Assembly (NCBI GenBank): GCA_964036295.1
Contig: OZ038470.1
Location: 7,903,078 to 7,967,077, forward strand
Reading direction: 5' to 3'
Source of the DNA: Plumapathes pennacea
Taxonomy: Eukaryota; Cnidaria; Anthozoa; Antipatharia; Myriopathidae
DNA length: 64,000 nt
Part shown: positions 44,031 to 54,598 of the stretch, piece after piece
Numbering within the stretch: position 1 is the stretch's first letter
Layout of the letters: the number at the start of each line of letters is the position of its first letter
Translations under genes and position numbers: made by a program
The notes under the pieces: model-generated
What the model was told of the DNA's origin: nothing
Databases searched by the model: none
What the model saw: the letters and a program-made list of their open reading frames with translations, nothing else

Positions 44031-44929
44031 CTATTCGTCAATATTAAATTCGGAAGATGAAAACTGCGACGGTTCCGACCATTCTGTCAACTGCGACGGA
44101 GGGTAATAACATTCTGTAGATGGAATGGTGCTGTTGAGGAAAAGAAAGATTGGTTGTGAATGATTTGTTGAAACTGTGTATACGGCTTTGAGAACAAAAG
44201 TCAAGAGAAACGAAAGAACAATCAAGATTGATTAACTTACCTCTCCGCAATGCTGGATGACGCCGTTGGCGTATGGTGCTGTGGTATGGTGCTGTTGAGG
44301 AAAAAAAGAAAGATATTTTGTGAATGATTTGTTTAAACTGTGTATACGGCTTTGAGAACAAAAGTCAAGCGAAACAAAAAAACAGTCAAGATTGCTTGTG
44401 AATAATTTGTTGAAACTGTGTATACGGCTTTGAGAACAAAAGTCAAGCGAAACGAAAGAACAATCAAGATTGATTAACTTACCTCTCCGCAATGCTGGAT
44501 AACGCCGTTGGCGTATGGTGCTGTGGTATGGTGCTGTTGAGGAAAAAGAAAGATATTTTGTGAATGATTTGTTTAAAACTGTGTATACGGCTTTGAGAAC
44601 AAAGTCAAGTGAAACAGAAAAAACATTCAAGATTGCTTGTTAACTTACCTGCCTGCATCGGGACAATTACTATCCCCGTCTTCCATGTCGTCGTCATCGT
44701 CTTCTGGTTCAGGTCCGCCCAACCCGCACATGATTACGGTTATCATATTACATATGGAATTATGTAATGGAATGTCCTTCTCTTGTGGGGTCAGTTTCTT
44801 CATGTCGCTTAGCACGACAGATGACTTTTGATGGAGTGTCTCCGTTTCATCTCGAACCGGGATCGGTTCTTCGCCGATGCGTTTTATCAATTCTTCGATT
44901 GCAGTGATATTCTCGTTGAACAGAGGCAT
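44031..44929 (-). CDS. small acidic four-exon gene (MPLFNEN gene, copy A) with duplicated exon
   Basis: Not recognised. Exons in coding order: 44649-44929 (ATG MPLFNENITAIEELIKRIG; helical, then a DDDDDMEDGDSN acidic patch; donor GTAAGT), 44483-44533, 44241-44291 and 44031-44130 (TAG). Exons 2 and 3 are 51 nt each, nearly identical, flanked by CTCAACAG acceptors and GTAAGT donors, and add STIPQHHTPTA(S/L)SSIAE. The last exon begins with the same acceptor and CACCAT start, giving STIPSTECYYPPSQLTEW. All junctions are phase 2, so exon copies can be gained or lost without frame change. Total 160 aa. A TATAAATATA box lies about 75 bp before the ATG. The start and upstream region are repeated in inverted orientation at 63853-64000. 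Confidence 0.75.
44140..44640. repeat. tandem exon-intron duplication (about 240-bp unit)
   Basis: The intron sequence GTATACGGCTTTGAGAACAA occurs near 44179, 44342, 44419 and 44583 with the same surroundings (GTGAATGATTTGTT, CAAGATTGATTAAC). The unit carries one 51-nt exon, so the exon duplication arose by tandem copying of exon plus intron. Confidence 0.8.
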
Positions 44930-45053
44930 GTTGATGAGCTTTTTTCACGTTTGCGAACAAAAGATTAAAGTGAAAATACGCGCAGCTTTGCTAATATATT
45001 TATAGCTGTAAAATTCATTAGTTTTAATTATTACATGATTCTTTCTTAAATTT
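44930..45053 (-). promoter_or_regulatory. upstream region of copy A, inverted match to copy B
   Basis: About 124 bp matching the complement of 63853-63978 almost base for base. Includes a TATAAATATATTAG box and GAAAATACGCGCAGC on the coding-strand complement. Homology stops abruptly at 45053, where the GC-rich array begins. Confidence 0.75.
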
Positions 45054-45055
45054 GC

Positions 45056-45760
45056 TTACCCTTGTGTCAGAAGCCTGGCCAAAAGCCCGGCTAGGCCGGA
45101 AAAGCCTGGCCTGACCAGGCTTGCCGGGCTTGAAACCAGGGTAACCGGGCTAGCGCGGCCTGGTAAGCCTGGCAAAAGCCCGGCACTTACAAATTGGGGC
45201 CGGGCTTTGCTGGCTACCATGGCTGCTAAAGCTCGGCTTACTTGGCCAATCACTTTAGGCCAGGCTTTCTTGGCTACCCCGGCTTGGCCAAAGTATGGTA
45301 AGCCCGGCCAACCATTACTAGGCCAGGCTTTGCCAGCTACCACGGCTCGGCCATAGTCTGGTAAGCCCGGCCAAACACTTCAGGCCAGGCTCTCTCGGCT
45401 ACCCCGGCTTGGCCAAAGTATGGTAAGCCCGGCCAACCATTATTAGGTCAGGCTTTGCTGGCTATCACAGCTCGGCCAAAGTCTGGTAAGCCCGGCCAAA
45501 CACTTCAGGCCAGGCTCCCTCAGCTACCCCGGCTTGGCCAAAGTATGGTAAGCCTGGCTAACCATTATTAGGCCAGGCTTTGCCGGCTACCATGGCTCGG
45601 CCAAAGTCTGGTAAGCCTGGCTAAAAACTTCAGGTCAGGTTTTCTTAGCTACGCCAGCTGCACCCAAAGTCTCATAAGCCCAGCCAAACATTCTCAGGCT
45701 AGGCTTTCCTGACTTACCTTGGCTGGACCCAATTCTGGTAAGCCAGCCAAGTAATTTAGG
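45056..45760. repeat. GC-rich array with 125-bp period
   Basis: AGCCCGGCCAACCATTA or its variant recurs at 45301, 45426 and 45551, exactly 125 bp apart. Each unit is a dimer of about 62 bp ending in (C/T)GGCTTGGCCAAAGTATGG or GGCTCGGCCAAAGTCTGG. It decays toward 45760. Related motifs occur at 54471-54595. An ORF at 45056-45343 is a by-product. Confidence 0.85.
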
Positions 45761-48736
45761 CCACTCAGATACACCAAAAATAATACCTGCATTGATAGTA
45801 CATTATAATGCTAATGTCACAAGAGCCATTTGAATGTGTTAACTGATCCAGATTAGATGAAATTCATTTTAAAAAGTCCCTGGAACAATTAGCACTATTC
45901 TGTTAACCCATATTCTGTTCTGTTCTGTTCCTATTCTGTTAACCCATATAATTATGTCCATTTTCATATCTGTCACTGAAATGGCAATATTACTACACAT
46001 GTCTGCAGATACAACCTTAGATGGCACTAGTTATTCAACTCAAAGATCTCAGTAATTGGTCAGAAATTTGTACTCATGGATGTATGTGCCAACCTCAAAG
46101 ATCATAAACAAATCATAAAGATCATAAAGAGTAAAGTATACCATTACATTGAAATTTGAATTGGCAAAATTCTCAGGAAAATCTGGTTTACAAATTAGAC
46201 TCTGGTAAAACTGCTGACTGTGAAATAATGTCAAAAACTGTTTTATTACATTTGTCACTCTAGCAACTAAAGCAGAAAAATCAACTTAACATTAACAATA
46301 ATATATCAGTATCTTTTCTTTGTGTACCTGTCCTCCTCTTAGTGGTAGTGAAATGAGGTATCATAAAAATATACATTAAAAACCTGTGGTCCATTAGGCG
46401 AACCCAAATTGTTGTCACTTAACTTTTCCCGCTTTGTAATTTAAATGGTTAATGGTGAGTTTCAAAGACATTTGACCATTTGATAACATGCACAATTAAG
46501 AAATGTGAACAACGTGTTATCTTCTGGTACTGCAGTTTTCTCAGCAATATTTTATAACACCAAGCTTAAAAATTTTTATTTTAATTGTTTTGAACATGTT
46601 CAGTTTGTCAGTGCTTGGGAGCTGGCACTCGAGAGAACAGTCCCTCTTGCAAGAATTGAGATAAAATTGAATTTAGCATATTTACAAACTTAATAAAATT
46701 AAAGAATCATATAACGTGCCAAAACTCTGAGCAGCTACACAGAGTGAAGGCAAAAAGCTGAGTCATCCATTATAGCCAGTGCTAATAACTGTTAGCTTTT
46801 GTACCATTAATAAGTTCACTATTAACATTACTTGACATTGACAAAGTCAATTTGGGACTCTCCAGACCAGCATCATTCCACATTAGAGGAAAAATGAAGG
46901 CAAACAAAATTAAGTCAGTGTCATGCACCAGTGAATTTCAACTGCTTGGCAATATTGAACATTTTAAATTAAAGCAAAACCACTCAATTTACTGTTGATC
47001 TGTTGTGTAAAGCAAATGATACCATAAATATTTCAGTTACTGAAAACAAGCTGTTTGGGAAATTCTCAGTCTACAGTATTCATTTATATCTAAACTTTCT
47101 TGTTGAAAAGCTAAATTTGTTCACAAAACGACTTCTTCCACTTTGCTTAGTTAAGAAGATTTTTACAACCATATGCTTTTCGAAAAATGTATACGGTCCA
47201 GTAATTACTGTAAAATAAAAGTCGTTCACACAAGTATTTCGGAGGAAATTGTTTATTAAGTATCTGTGTATTCATCAGTTCAGTTCATACATGAATGTTT
47301 TACCTCAAGCTGACTCGACTAACCTCGATCTCCAAAGTCGACTCTTCCTCTGAATTACAAGACTTTAAACCATTTTTATTTTGTGGCGATTCCTAGCAGT
47401 TCCAAACGTGTGCTAACCTTGTCCTTGGCTCCTATATTTTTGTGGCAGTAATATTTACAGTGACATAAGTACCTGAACATAATTCAATATGGCTGCCAAG
47501 ATTACCACCACGAAAATAATTCATTGCATACAGTAGCTTACATGTGGCAGATACTCCTTGAGCGTGCAGACTGCATAACATGTCGATGAAAGGGTCGTAA
47601 TCATGTGGTAAAATCAATAGCTTTAGTTTGAAACAGCCAGGAAAACAACTCAATGACCAACGTTGGCATTTCCACGGTACACAACGTGTGACGTCAAACC
47701 AAATGGCCGAGTGGAAACTGGAAAACGGTCACATGGTGCATGTCAAACCAACCAAGGCGGGAAATTGCGCGGCGCGGAATCGGCGTACATTTCTGTCTTC
47801 CCGAGCAAAAGCGGTCGTCACGAGGATCTTGCAAGTTTGAAGCCAATTTTAAGCGTACTGAAATGGAAAGGAGATTGCCTTTGATAGTCTTGTGGAACGG
47901 TTATCCTGCAGGAACTGTGAATACTCCCCAGAATACTCCCGGACGAAGCACGAACTGTTATTTAGGTAAGACAAAATTTGAAACTACCTAGACATACGAA
48001 AAGCAATCTATTTACTAAACAAAGCAAACAGATGACAGATAATTTATTTTACTCATTGTGGACTGTAAGTTAAAGATAATTTATCGGCTTCATGGTGAAC
48101 TGTAAGTTGACAATTCTTTGACATGTGTGTGTGAAGCGTATTGCGATAAATTTAAGAAATCCGATACGGCGAAAGTAAGCATTTTTATTGCACACGCGGT
48201 TACCGCTAATCTGATCTTGATTTTTACAACAGTTTCGGTTTTAAGTATTGTATTTATGGCTGGCCTTCGGGGTAAAAAAATGTACTAGGAAACGATCAGT
48301 TTCTAGGCAAGTTGACAAAATTTGAGAATGAGGAAAAGATACAACATTTCTGATCACATATGAATTTATTCTAAAGTCTCAGCATCTCGCTTCGAGGGCC
48401 GAGATAGAGAGACTCAACAAAAATATATATTAGGTTCCCAGATATGAATGACCTGCTCGAGGGTGCAGCAAAATAATGCATAGAAACACAGCAAGTAATC
48501 AACTGCCTTTGATGGTTTTTGTGAACAACATTCAGCCTGCAGCGTACTCAGGGGCTGGCCTTTTTGTGATAATAATATAAACATAGAAAAAAGTCTACCA
48601 CATTTCAACAGGTTTGTTGAGTACTCGTACCTGTATGGTAATATTATGACATACGAAAATTGTTGAGAACTAAATTTTGACTTTGCTTTTGGGTAAATTA
48701 ATTTTCTCCTGTGTTTTACTTGTATAGTACAATTAT
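45761..48736. other. AT-rich spacer with one possible first exon
   Basis: Mostly AT-rich DNA without recognised genes. A CpG-rich patch at about 47640-47840 followed by ATG at 47861, a 35-codon open stretch (MERRLPLIVLWNGYPAGTVN) and a GTAAGA donor near 47966 could be the promoter and first exon of an unknown plus-strand gene. No downstream exon was found. Confidence 0.3.
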
Positions 48737-48855
48737 ATAACAAAGGTAAACGGTCTTTATTCCTAACACAACACTGTTCTCTCGATTTCTCCATGTGCTC
48801 CGAAATCTCAACCCTGATTGCGCGTGCGCGCTAAGTTCGGACCCAGTCTCCTACA
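48737..48855 (-). repeat. 3' LTR
   Basis: 119 bp, identical base for base to 53826-53944. On the element strand it starts TGTAGGAGACTGGG and ends CCTTTGTTAT. Unusually short for Ty3/gypsy. Confidence 0.93.
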
Positions 48856-48886
48856 CTACTCCCTCTCTTTCAGTCTGTTGTACAAT

Positions 48887-51800
48887 TTATAATTCAAATT
48901 GTTCATATCTGCGAGGGATGTGGATCTGTCTCCCACTGCGTGTCCTCTGTTCTGTACATCTGGTCGGATTTGGTATCCTGATGTCTGCGGGTTCTGGGGG
49001 TCCTGTATCGATCGTTGCATCAGGGCCACCATCAAGATGGACAGTTACTTGTGCTCCTCCTTCTGGAACCTCTTTTGAGCATACATCCTGTCCTCGGTGG
49101 TTCCCACTTCTCTCATCTGTGGTGTTTTGAGTGCCGAAACACGGTTTCAACCGATCATAGTGAACTATTAATCTTCTCTTTCCTCCTTCCAACTTAATTC
49201 TGTAGGTCACACCAATGTCGCCCCTGTCGTCAAATCGCTTTTTGACAATGTAGGGTCCTACCCAAGGGAGTACAGTTTTGTTTGCTCGACCTTTGCGCAC
49301 TGTTGGATCTAACAGCCAAACACGAGCTCCTACAGAGTATGCATGTTCTTTGGCCCACTTGTCATACCCATGTTTCTGTCGTTTCCGTGCTCCATCCAAA
49401 TTTCTGTTGGCTACTTCAAAGGCATCCCGCAAAACCTTCTTGAGATTCCTTGCATAGCTGGTGGCAGAGCTGTACGGCAGATGGTTAGGGGGATCCACCG
49501 TAATCATAAGATCCACAGGCAGCCGCATTTCCCTACCACGTGAGAGGAAGAAAGGTGTGTAACCAGTACTGTCATGGTCAACTGAGTTGTATGTCATAGC
49601 AATGAACCCTAACTGTTTGTCCCAGTCGTCTGGATGCTCTTCCGTGTGTTTGGCAATCATAGCTATGACAGTTCGATTGAACCTTTCAATCAGTCCATTA
49701 GACTGTGGATGGTAGCCTGTTGTTCTTGTCTTCCTAATCTGGAGGCTTTCACATACTTCTCGCACCAATTTAGCATCAAAGGATCCACCTTGATCAGTAT
49801 GTAACTGTGTGATGACTCCATGCTCCGGCATGTACTGGTGGAAAATAACATCTGCAATAGTGTCGGCTCGTTGGTTCTGTACAGGGTACAGGTTCACAAA
49901 CTTTGTGAATGCATCCATCAATGCTAACACATACTTGTTGCCACTGGCTGTCTTAGGTAGTTCAAGCAGGTCAGCATGGACAACTTCTCCTGGACGAGTA
50001 ACCACCATCTGCCGTAGGAAAGCACGCCTTCTTGGAGTGGGACCTTGTCTCCGTTGGCAGATGTTGCACTCTTTGCACCATCTGTCAATATCAGATGTCA
50101 TTCCTGGCCAATAGTACCTCGTCCGAGCTCTGCAGAGGGTTTTCTGATATCCCATGTGGCACAATTCATCATGTAGTTCCTGGAATATTTTCTTGGTGCA
50201 ACTCTTTGGCAGAACTATTTGGTGGTGGACATTGTTTCTTCCAGGACTCTGATATGTCCGGTACAGAATTCCATCGATCACCAGGAGTTTTTTGTTTTGG
50301 AACTCTCGATGCAATGTTCTCAGAGTGCGGCTCTCGATCTCTGAGGGTCTGAGAAGATTGTTGGGACTGTCGAACCATGTGAAAACCTGGGTGATGTCTT
50401 CATCATTTCTCTGAAGTTCCTTTATGTCAAATGTTGGTTGCCCCAGTGAATCTGTCTCAGATGGACTTATGTTCCGTACATGTACTGGTGTTGGCTGAAA
50501 TTCTGGCAATGAATTGGCTTCTGTTTCGTCCATTTGAGGGCTGGCATTTCCCTCAATTTTCTCTGTTTGACAAGTCTTATCTTGGACCAGTTTCTGAGGT
50601 GACCTTTGTTCTTCATGTTTGTCGAAGCCAAGACGACTCAAAGCATCTGCAAGGGTGTTCTGTGTGCCATCAATGTGCTGGATGATGAAATCATATTCTT
50701 CGATGTCCGTCAGCAGTCTCCCACGTCGACCATATGGGTCCTTCATTTCTCTCAGGTAGAGAAGTGGTTTGTGATCTGTCTTCAAAACGAACTGATTTCC
50801 AAGCAGGTAATGTCTGAAGTGCTGTATAGTGTCCCGTATGGCAATGGCCTCTCTGTCATACGTTGAGTATCCCCGTTCTCGCTTTGACAGAGCTCTGCTG
50901 AAGTAAGCGATTGGGCGTAGTTGGCCAGTGTTGTCTTCTTGCAGTAGGGCACCGCCAATTGCTACATTGGAGGCATCCGTTGTGACCAGGAACTTCTTGT
51001 CTGGGTCCGGGTGAGCAAGTACTGGTGCAGTGGTAAGACAATGCTTGAGTTTCTGGAAGGCTGTGTCCACTTGATCATTCCACTCAACCTTGTCTTTCTC
51101 CAGTAGCTGGTAAAGAGGCTTTGTGATCTGGGCGTAGTTAGGAATAAACTTGCGCCACCAACCACATACACCCAGGAACTGCTGTACTTCCTTGACATCT
51201 CGAAGGGTACTCCATTGACACACAGCAGCCGTCTTCTCTGCATCTGGGCTGATGCCTGTTTTGCTCACTCTATGTCCAAGCCAGATGACTTCATCCATGG
51301 CAAGGTGACACTTCTTTGCCTTGACTTTCAATCCATGTTGTCTCAAACAGTTGAAAATTTCTTCCAGTCTCTGGATGTGTTCGTCAAAAGTCTTGGATAT
51401 AACACAAATGTCATCCATGTACAAGAGGAGGCGGTCTTGGGGAATGGTGTTGAAAACTCTTTGCATGAGTCGACACCAAGTGGCTGGACTATTCCGCAGT
51501 CCTTGTGGCATCCTTGTCCATTGCCATAGGCCAGTTGGGGACCGAAAGGCAGTCTTCTCTCTGTCTTCTGGTGTTAGGGGAACCTGCATGTAGCCTTGTG
51601 CCAAGTCAATGGTGCTGAAGTAGTTGGCATCGTTCAGTTTGTTTAAACAGTCCTGAATATTTCCAGTTGGAAAGGAGTCTGGTTTTGTTACTTTATTCAA
51701 GGGTCTGTAGTCTACACAGATGCGGACAGTTCCATCTTTCTTTTTGACTGGCACGATTGGAAATGCCCACGGAGAATGTGATGGTTCAATCTTCCCTTCT

Positions 51801-52840
51801 TGATGTAACATGTCAACTTTCTTGTTCACCTCTTCAACACTTCCCAATGGGAGACGCCTTGGAGGGCAGTTTATTGGGGGTCCTGAAGAATCAATGCGAT
51901 GATGAATGGTATTTGTGAGGCCTTGGTTCCCCGGTGATTCAAACACATCTGCATTCTTCCGCAAGAAGGATTTCATTTGAGAAGTCTGCTCTTCAGACAA
52001 ATTCACACCTAACTGTATATCTTCCAGTGGATCATATGCAGGTGTTTCTGAGGGGGGGCAATGAACTGTCGCTTCAGCGGCATTCTCTGTAGGAACATCT
52101 TGGACTTCAAAGAGTTCTGCCACTGCCTGGCACCTCCAAACTTTGATGGGGTGATCCCAAACATTTGTGACACATATGGGAATATGTGTCTGACCTTCTT
52201 GCACTTTAACTGCTGCGACTGCTAAGCCTGTGCGACCCACAAACTCGGGAGTAGGTTCTACCACTCCAGTGAAGGGAGTGGTTGTAGCAGTATCATCCAA
52301 ACGAGTGAACAGGAATCGTTCTTGTCCTGGGTGGATTACTGTTGATTCCATTAATCGTACTTTGCATACCTTTGCTGTTGTCAACGTTGCTGTTGTGGGG
52401 CAGGGTTCCATATTGTTCATGATAATATTGTCAATTTGAATGGTTCTTGCAGCACAGTCAATGTTTGCCCCAAGCTGACTCAGCAGGGGAAAACTCAGAA
52501 TTCCATATTCGATGCCCTTAACTGCATAAAACTTCACATGTTCAAGTCTCTTTGTTTGAGCAACATGGATGGTTGTGGTTGTGACCCCTAAACAGCGAAC
52601 AGGGGTCTGATCTACACTGACAGGTTGAACTCCACTGACAGGAGTAAGGGAAAAACAGTGTTTCTCTGCAAACTCAGCAGGTAAAAGATTCACTTCTGCT
52701 CCTGTGTCACACAGACATTTCAACTTCCGGTTGTTGATAAAAAGATCTGCCATTAATAATTGTGTTTGGGCTGAGAGAGTGCTGTGTATCATTGGCTGTT
52801 CAGTTACTGTCTCTTCTCTCTCAGCCCTCTCCTGTTTAAA
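48887..52840 (-). CDS. Ty3/gypsy pol polyprotein
   Basis: About 1,317 residues, read after a -1 frameshift from gag. Domains in order: aspartic protease (CLCDTGAEVNLLP, about residue 46), reverse transcriptase (VRICVDYRPLN, FSTIDLAQGYMQ, catalytic YMDDI near residue 480), RNase H (FLVTTDASNVAIGGALLQ; DHKPLLYLRE), integrase with HHCC zinc finger (HDELCHMGYQKT, CKECNICQRR), a DDE core (VHADLLELPK, LHTDQGGSFDA, HPQSNGLIERF) and a GPY/F-type C-terminal module (LPWVGPYIVKKRF). No stop within the frame. The protein has no own ATG near its start; the first codons overlap the end of gag. Confidence 0.95.
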   Translation of the reverse strand, partial: FKQERAEREETVTEQPMIHSTLSAQTQLLMADLFINNRKLKCLCDTGAEVNLLPAEFAEKHCFSLTPVSGVQPVSVDQTPVRCLGVTTTTIHVAQTKRLEHVKFYAVKGIEYGILSFPLLSQLGANIDCAARTIQIDNIIMNNMEPCPTTATLTTAKVCKVRLMESTVIHPGQERFLFTRLDDTATTTPFTGVVEPTPEFVGRTGLAVAAVKVQEGQTHIPICVTNVWDHPIKVWRCQAVAELFEVQDVPTENAAEATVHCPPSETPAYDPLEDIQLGVNLSEEQTSQMKSFLRKNADVFESPGNQGLTNTIHHRIDSSGPPINCPPRRLPLGSVEEVNKKVDMLHQEGKIEPSHSPWAFPIVPVKKKDGTVRICVDYRPLNKVTKPDSFPTGNIQDCLNKLNDANYFSTIDLAQGYMQVPLTPEDREKTAFRSPTGLWQWTRMPQGLRNSPATWCRLMQRVFNTIPQDRLLLYMDDICVISKTFDEHIQRLEEIFNCLRQHGLKVKAKKCHLAMDEVIWLGHRVSKTGISPDAEKTAAVCQWSTLRDVKEVQQFLGVCGWWRKFIPNYAQITKPLYQLLEKDKVEWNDQVDTAFQKLKHCLTTAPVLAHPDPDKKFLVTTDASNVAIGGALLQEDNTGQLRPIAYFSRALSKRERGYSTYDREAIAIRDTIQHFRHYLLGNQFVLKTDHKPLLYLREMKDPYGRRGRLLTDIEEYDFIIQHIDGTQNTLADALSRLGFDKHEEQRSPQKLVQDKTCQTEKIEGNASPQMDETEANSLPEFQPTPVHVRNISPSETDSLGQPTFDIKELQRNDEDITQVFTWFDSPNNLLRPSEIESRTLRTLHREFQNKKLLVIDGILYRTYQSPGRNNVHHQIVLPKSCTKKIFQELHDELCHMGYQKTLCRARTRYYWPGMTSDIDRWCKECNICQRRQGPTPRRRAFLRQMVVTRPGEVVHADLLELPKTASGNKYVLALMDAFTKFVNLYPVQNQRADTIADVIFHQYMPEHGVITQLHTDQGGSFDAKLVREVCESLQIRKTRTTGYHPQSNGLIERFNRTVIAMIAKHTEEHPDDWDKQLGFIAMTYNSVDHDSTGYTPFFLSRGREMRLPVDLMITVDPPNHLPYSSATSYARNLKKVLRDAFEVANRNLDGARKRQKHGYDKWAKEHAYSVGARVWLLDPTVRKGRANKTVLPWVGPYIVKKRFDDRGDIGVTYRIKLEGGKRRLIVHYDRLKPCFGTQNTTDERSGNHRGQDVCSKEVPEGGAQVTVHLDGGPDATIDTGPPEPADIRIPNPTRCTEQRTRSGRQIHIPRRYEQFEL

Positions 52841-53805
52841 GGACACTCAACAGGCATGGGTGCAGGGCAATTTCGAGTTAGATGACCATCCTGCCAACAC
52901 CTTTTACAGGCTTTTCTGTATTGGCATGCTTTGGCCAGATGTTGTGTTGACCCACAGGTAAAACAGCTTTTGATCTCTGGCCGAGATGTGGTACCACTGG
53001 TAGAGGGGTTCCTGTTCCGGGAGTAGTTTGCATTTGGGTGCACTGTTGGATAGCCTGGGTGATGGGGTGCCTGGGTGGATTGGGCAGGAGTGTTATAGAG
53101 TTGTGGTGCTTGATGAAGTGCTGCCACAACACGGTCCACAATCCGTTCTTCCATCTCCTCCAGATCCCGTGTTCACATCACGTCATCTGATGTGACAGTG
53201 CAAACAGACTTGCTTTTTCCTCTCTCTGTCTTAGTGATCCGTGGTTGGAGGTCGCAGGCTGCCTTGAGTATGAGCTTTGGGTCCGTGATGTCCAACTTGT
53301 GCAATTGTAAATGCTGTCCTAAGCTGGCATCAATCGAGTTAATCCCTGACATTAAAGCTCTGATAAAATGTTCGGTAATCTGTACTTTGTGTTCTCCAGC
53401 GTCTAGGTCGGCTGTTGGGAAAGCTTTCTGATATTTCTTTTTAATCCTGCCCATCAGTACGTCCAGTGGTTCATCAGTGTCCCGAGTGATGGTTGTGAGG
53501 TCCGTAAGGTGTTCGCCTACGGTCTTCCGCTCACCGAACTCGTGAGTGAATTTCTCCTTGAAGGTTTTCCAGTCTTTCACCACTGTTTCGATTGTCTCCC
53601 AAAAATCATCTGCTCGGCCAGTAAGGAGAAGAGGAGCCTGAGCTATCAACTGTTCGTCGGTCCACTTCTTCGCTCGCTGAACCTTTTCCAACTGTCGTAA
53701 CCACGGTTTTGGATCACTTGATCCGTCGTACGTAGAGAGTACGATTTTGAGGCCATCCGATTTGGAGTTGGCGTTATTACCTCCTTGTTGCTCTTGGTCC
53801 GGCAT
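52804..53805 (-). pseudogene. gypsy gag with one in-frame TGA
   Basis: The frame opens at ATG MPDQEQQGGNN (53805) and is also open upstream through the primer-binding site into the LTR. It encodes a capsid-like segment (DPKPWLRQLEKVQRAKKW, LLLTGRADDFWETI) up to a TGA at 53173-53175, then continues in the same frame to two CCHC-type knuckles (CFTCGSTQHLAKAC, CKRCWQDGHLTRNC) and stops at 52804. Because the LTRs are identical, the TGA is recent, a sequencing error, or a readthrough signal; the sequence does not decide. Confidence 0.8.
52834..52840 (-). promoter_or_regulatory. -1 ribosomal frameshift site between gag and pol
   Basis: On the element strand the heptamer TTTAAAC lies in the gag frame as CCT TTA AAC, the canonical X XXY YYZ layout. 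Slipping back one base leads directly into the pol frame. The gag stop follows about 30 nt later. A downstream stem or pseudoknot was not modelled. Confidence 0.8.
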
Positions 53806-53825
53806 ATCCCACCGTTGCCACCAGT

Positions 53826-53944
53826 ATAACAAAGGTAAACGGTCTTTATTCCTAACACAACACTGTTCTCTCGATTTCTCCATGTGCTCCGAAATCTCAA
53901 CCCTGATTGCGCGTGCGCGCTAAGTTCGGACCCAGTCTCCTACA
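53826..53944 (-). repeat. 5' LTR
   Basis: 119 bp, identical to 48737-48855. It contains ATGGAGAAATCGAG, from which the gag frame is already open. Confidence 0.93.
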
Positions 53945-53949
53945 ATTAT

Positions 53950-54596
53950 TGTCTATGATCTGAATCGTTGTGGCATTTAATTTTGTTTTAATAATATTTA
54001 CATGTACACTGATGTATTATACATCCTGCACATAACTGATCTGTTTGCATGTTTTGGTAGTTGACATCTCAACATGGTGGCATCTCTGCATGATTGAAGG
54101 GAGACCTTGGCACAATGCTCAGCATGCTTTATTCGACTGAGGTAATCTATCAAGTGACTTCAAAGTTTGGATGGAGATGGTTTAAGTGCACAGGACAAGA
54201 AGCTAGTAAGTTGAATAGCATTATAACTGTCAGTGGACATGCAGGAAAATTAGGACAAAATAAATGTTTGAATGTAATATTGTAGTAATGCTTTGGTTTG
54301 CTTTTGTATTGCTTTCCAATTACCCAATACCATTTTAGCAGCATTCTTGGCTGTCATCCTTAAATCCCCATTTTTCTGATATCCCATAGCTTCAAGGCAC
54401 TCAAAGCCTGAGGCCTTAATTGGGACTGCAGGCTAAAACTCCAACCAATCCCAGACATTTATCCTGTTAGCGGCCACAACCAGGCAAGCCTTGACCAGGG
54501 TTACCCCGGTTTCTACTTTTTATAGCCTGGTCAAAGCTGGCTACAACTAGCCTGACCTAGACTAGGGTTACCCCGGTTTAACTAAAGCCTTTTACC
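53950..54596. other. spacer with array-related remnants
   Basis: AT-rich up to about 54440. The stretch 54471-54595 has AGGGTTACCCCGGTTT twice and GCCTGGTCAAAGCTGG, related to the array at 45056-45760. No gene recognised. Confidence 0.45.
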
Positions 54597-54598
54597 TA

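Larger units (their letters stand above)
48737..53944 (-). mobile_element. Ty3/gypsy LTR retrotransposon with identical 119-bp LTRs
   Basis: Full-length element read on the minus strand. Identical LTRs (53826-53944 = 5' LTR, 48737-48855 = 3' LTR) are flanked by a 5-bp ATTAT duplication (48732-48736 and 53945-53949). A candidate primer-binding site TGGTGGCAACGGTGGGAT starts 2 nt inside the 5' LTR. A purine tract GAAAGAGAGGGAGTAG abuts the 3' LTR. Order gag, protease, RT, RNase H, integrase. Identical LTRs imply recent insertion; the one visible defect is an in-frame TGA in gag. Confidence 0.95.

Noticed and set aside
45056-45343. Ala/Pro-rich minus-strand open frame
   Set aside because: Produced by the GC-rich 125-bp array; repetitive, with no gene context.
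47628-47840. Plus-strand 70-aa frame in a CpG-rich patch
   Set aside because: More likely promoter-proximal CpG-rich DNA; no homology or downstream exon.
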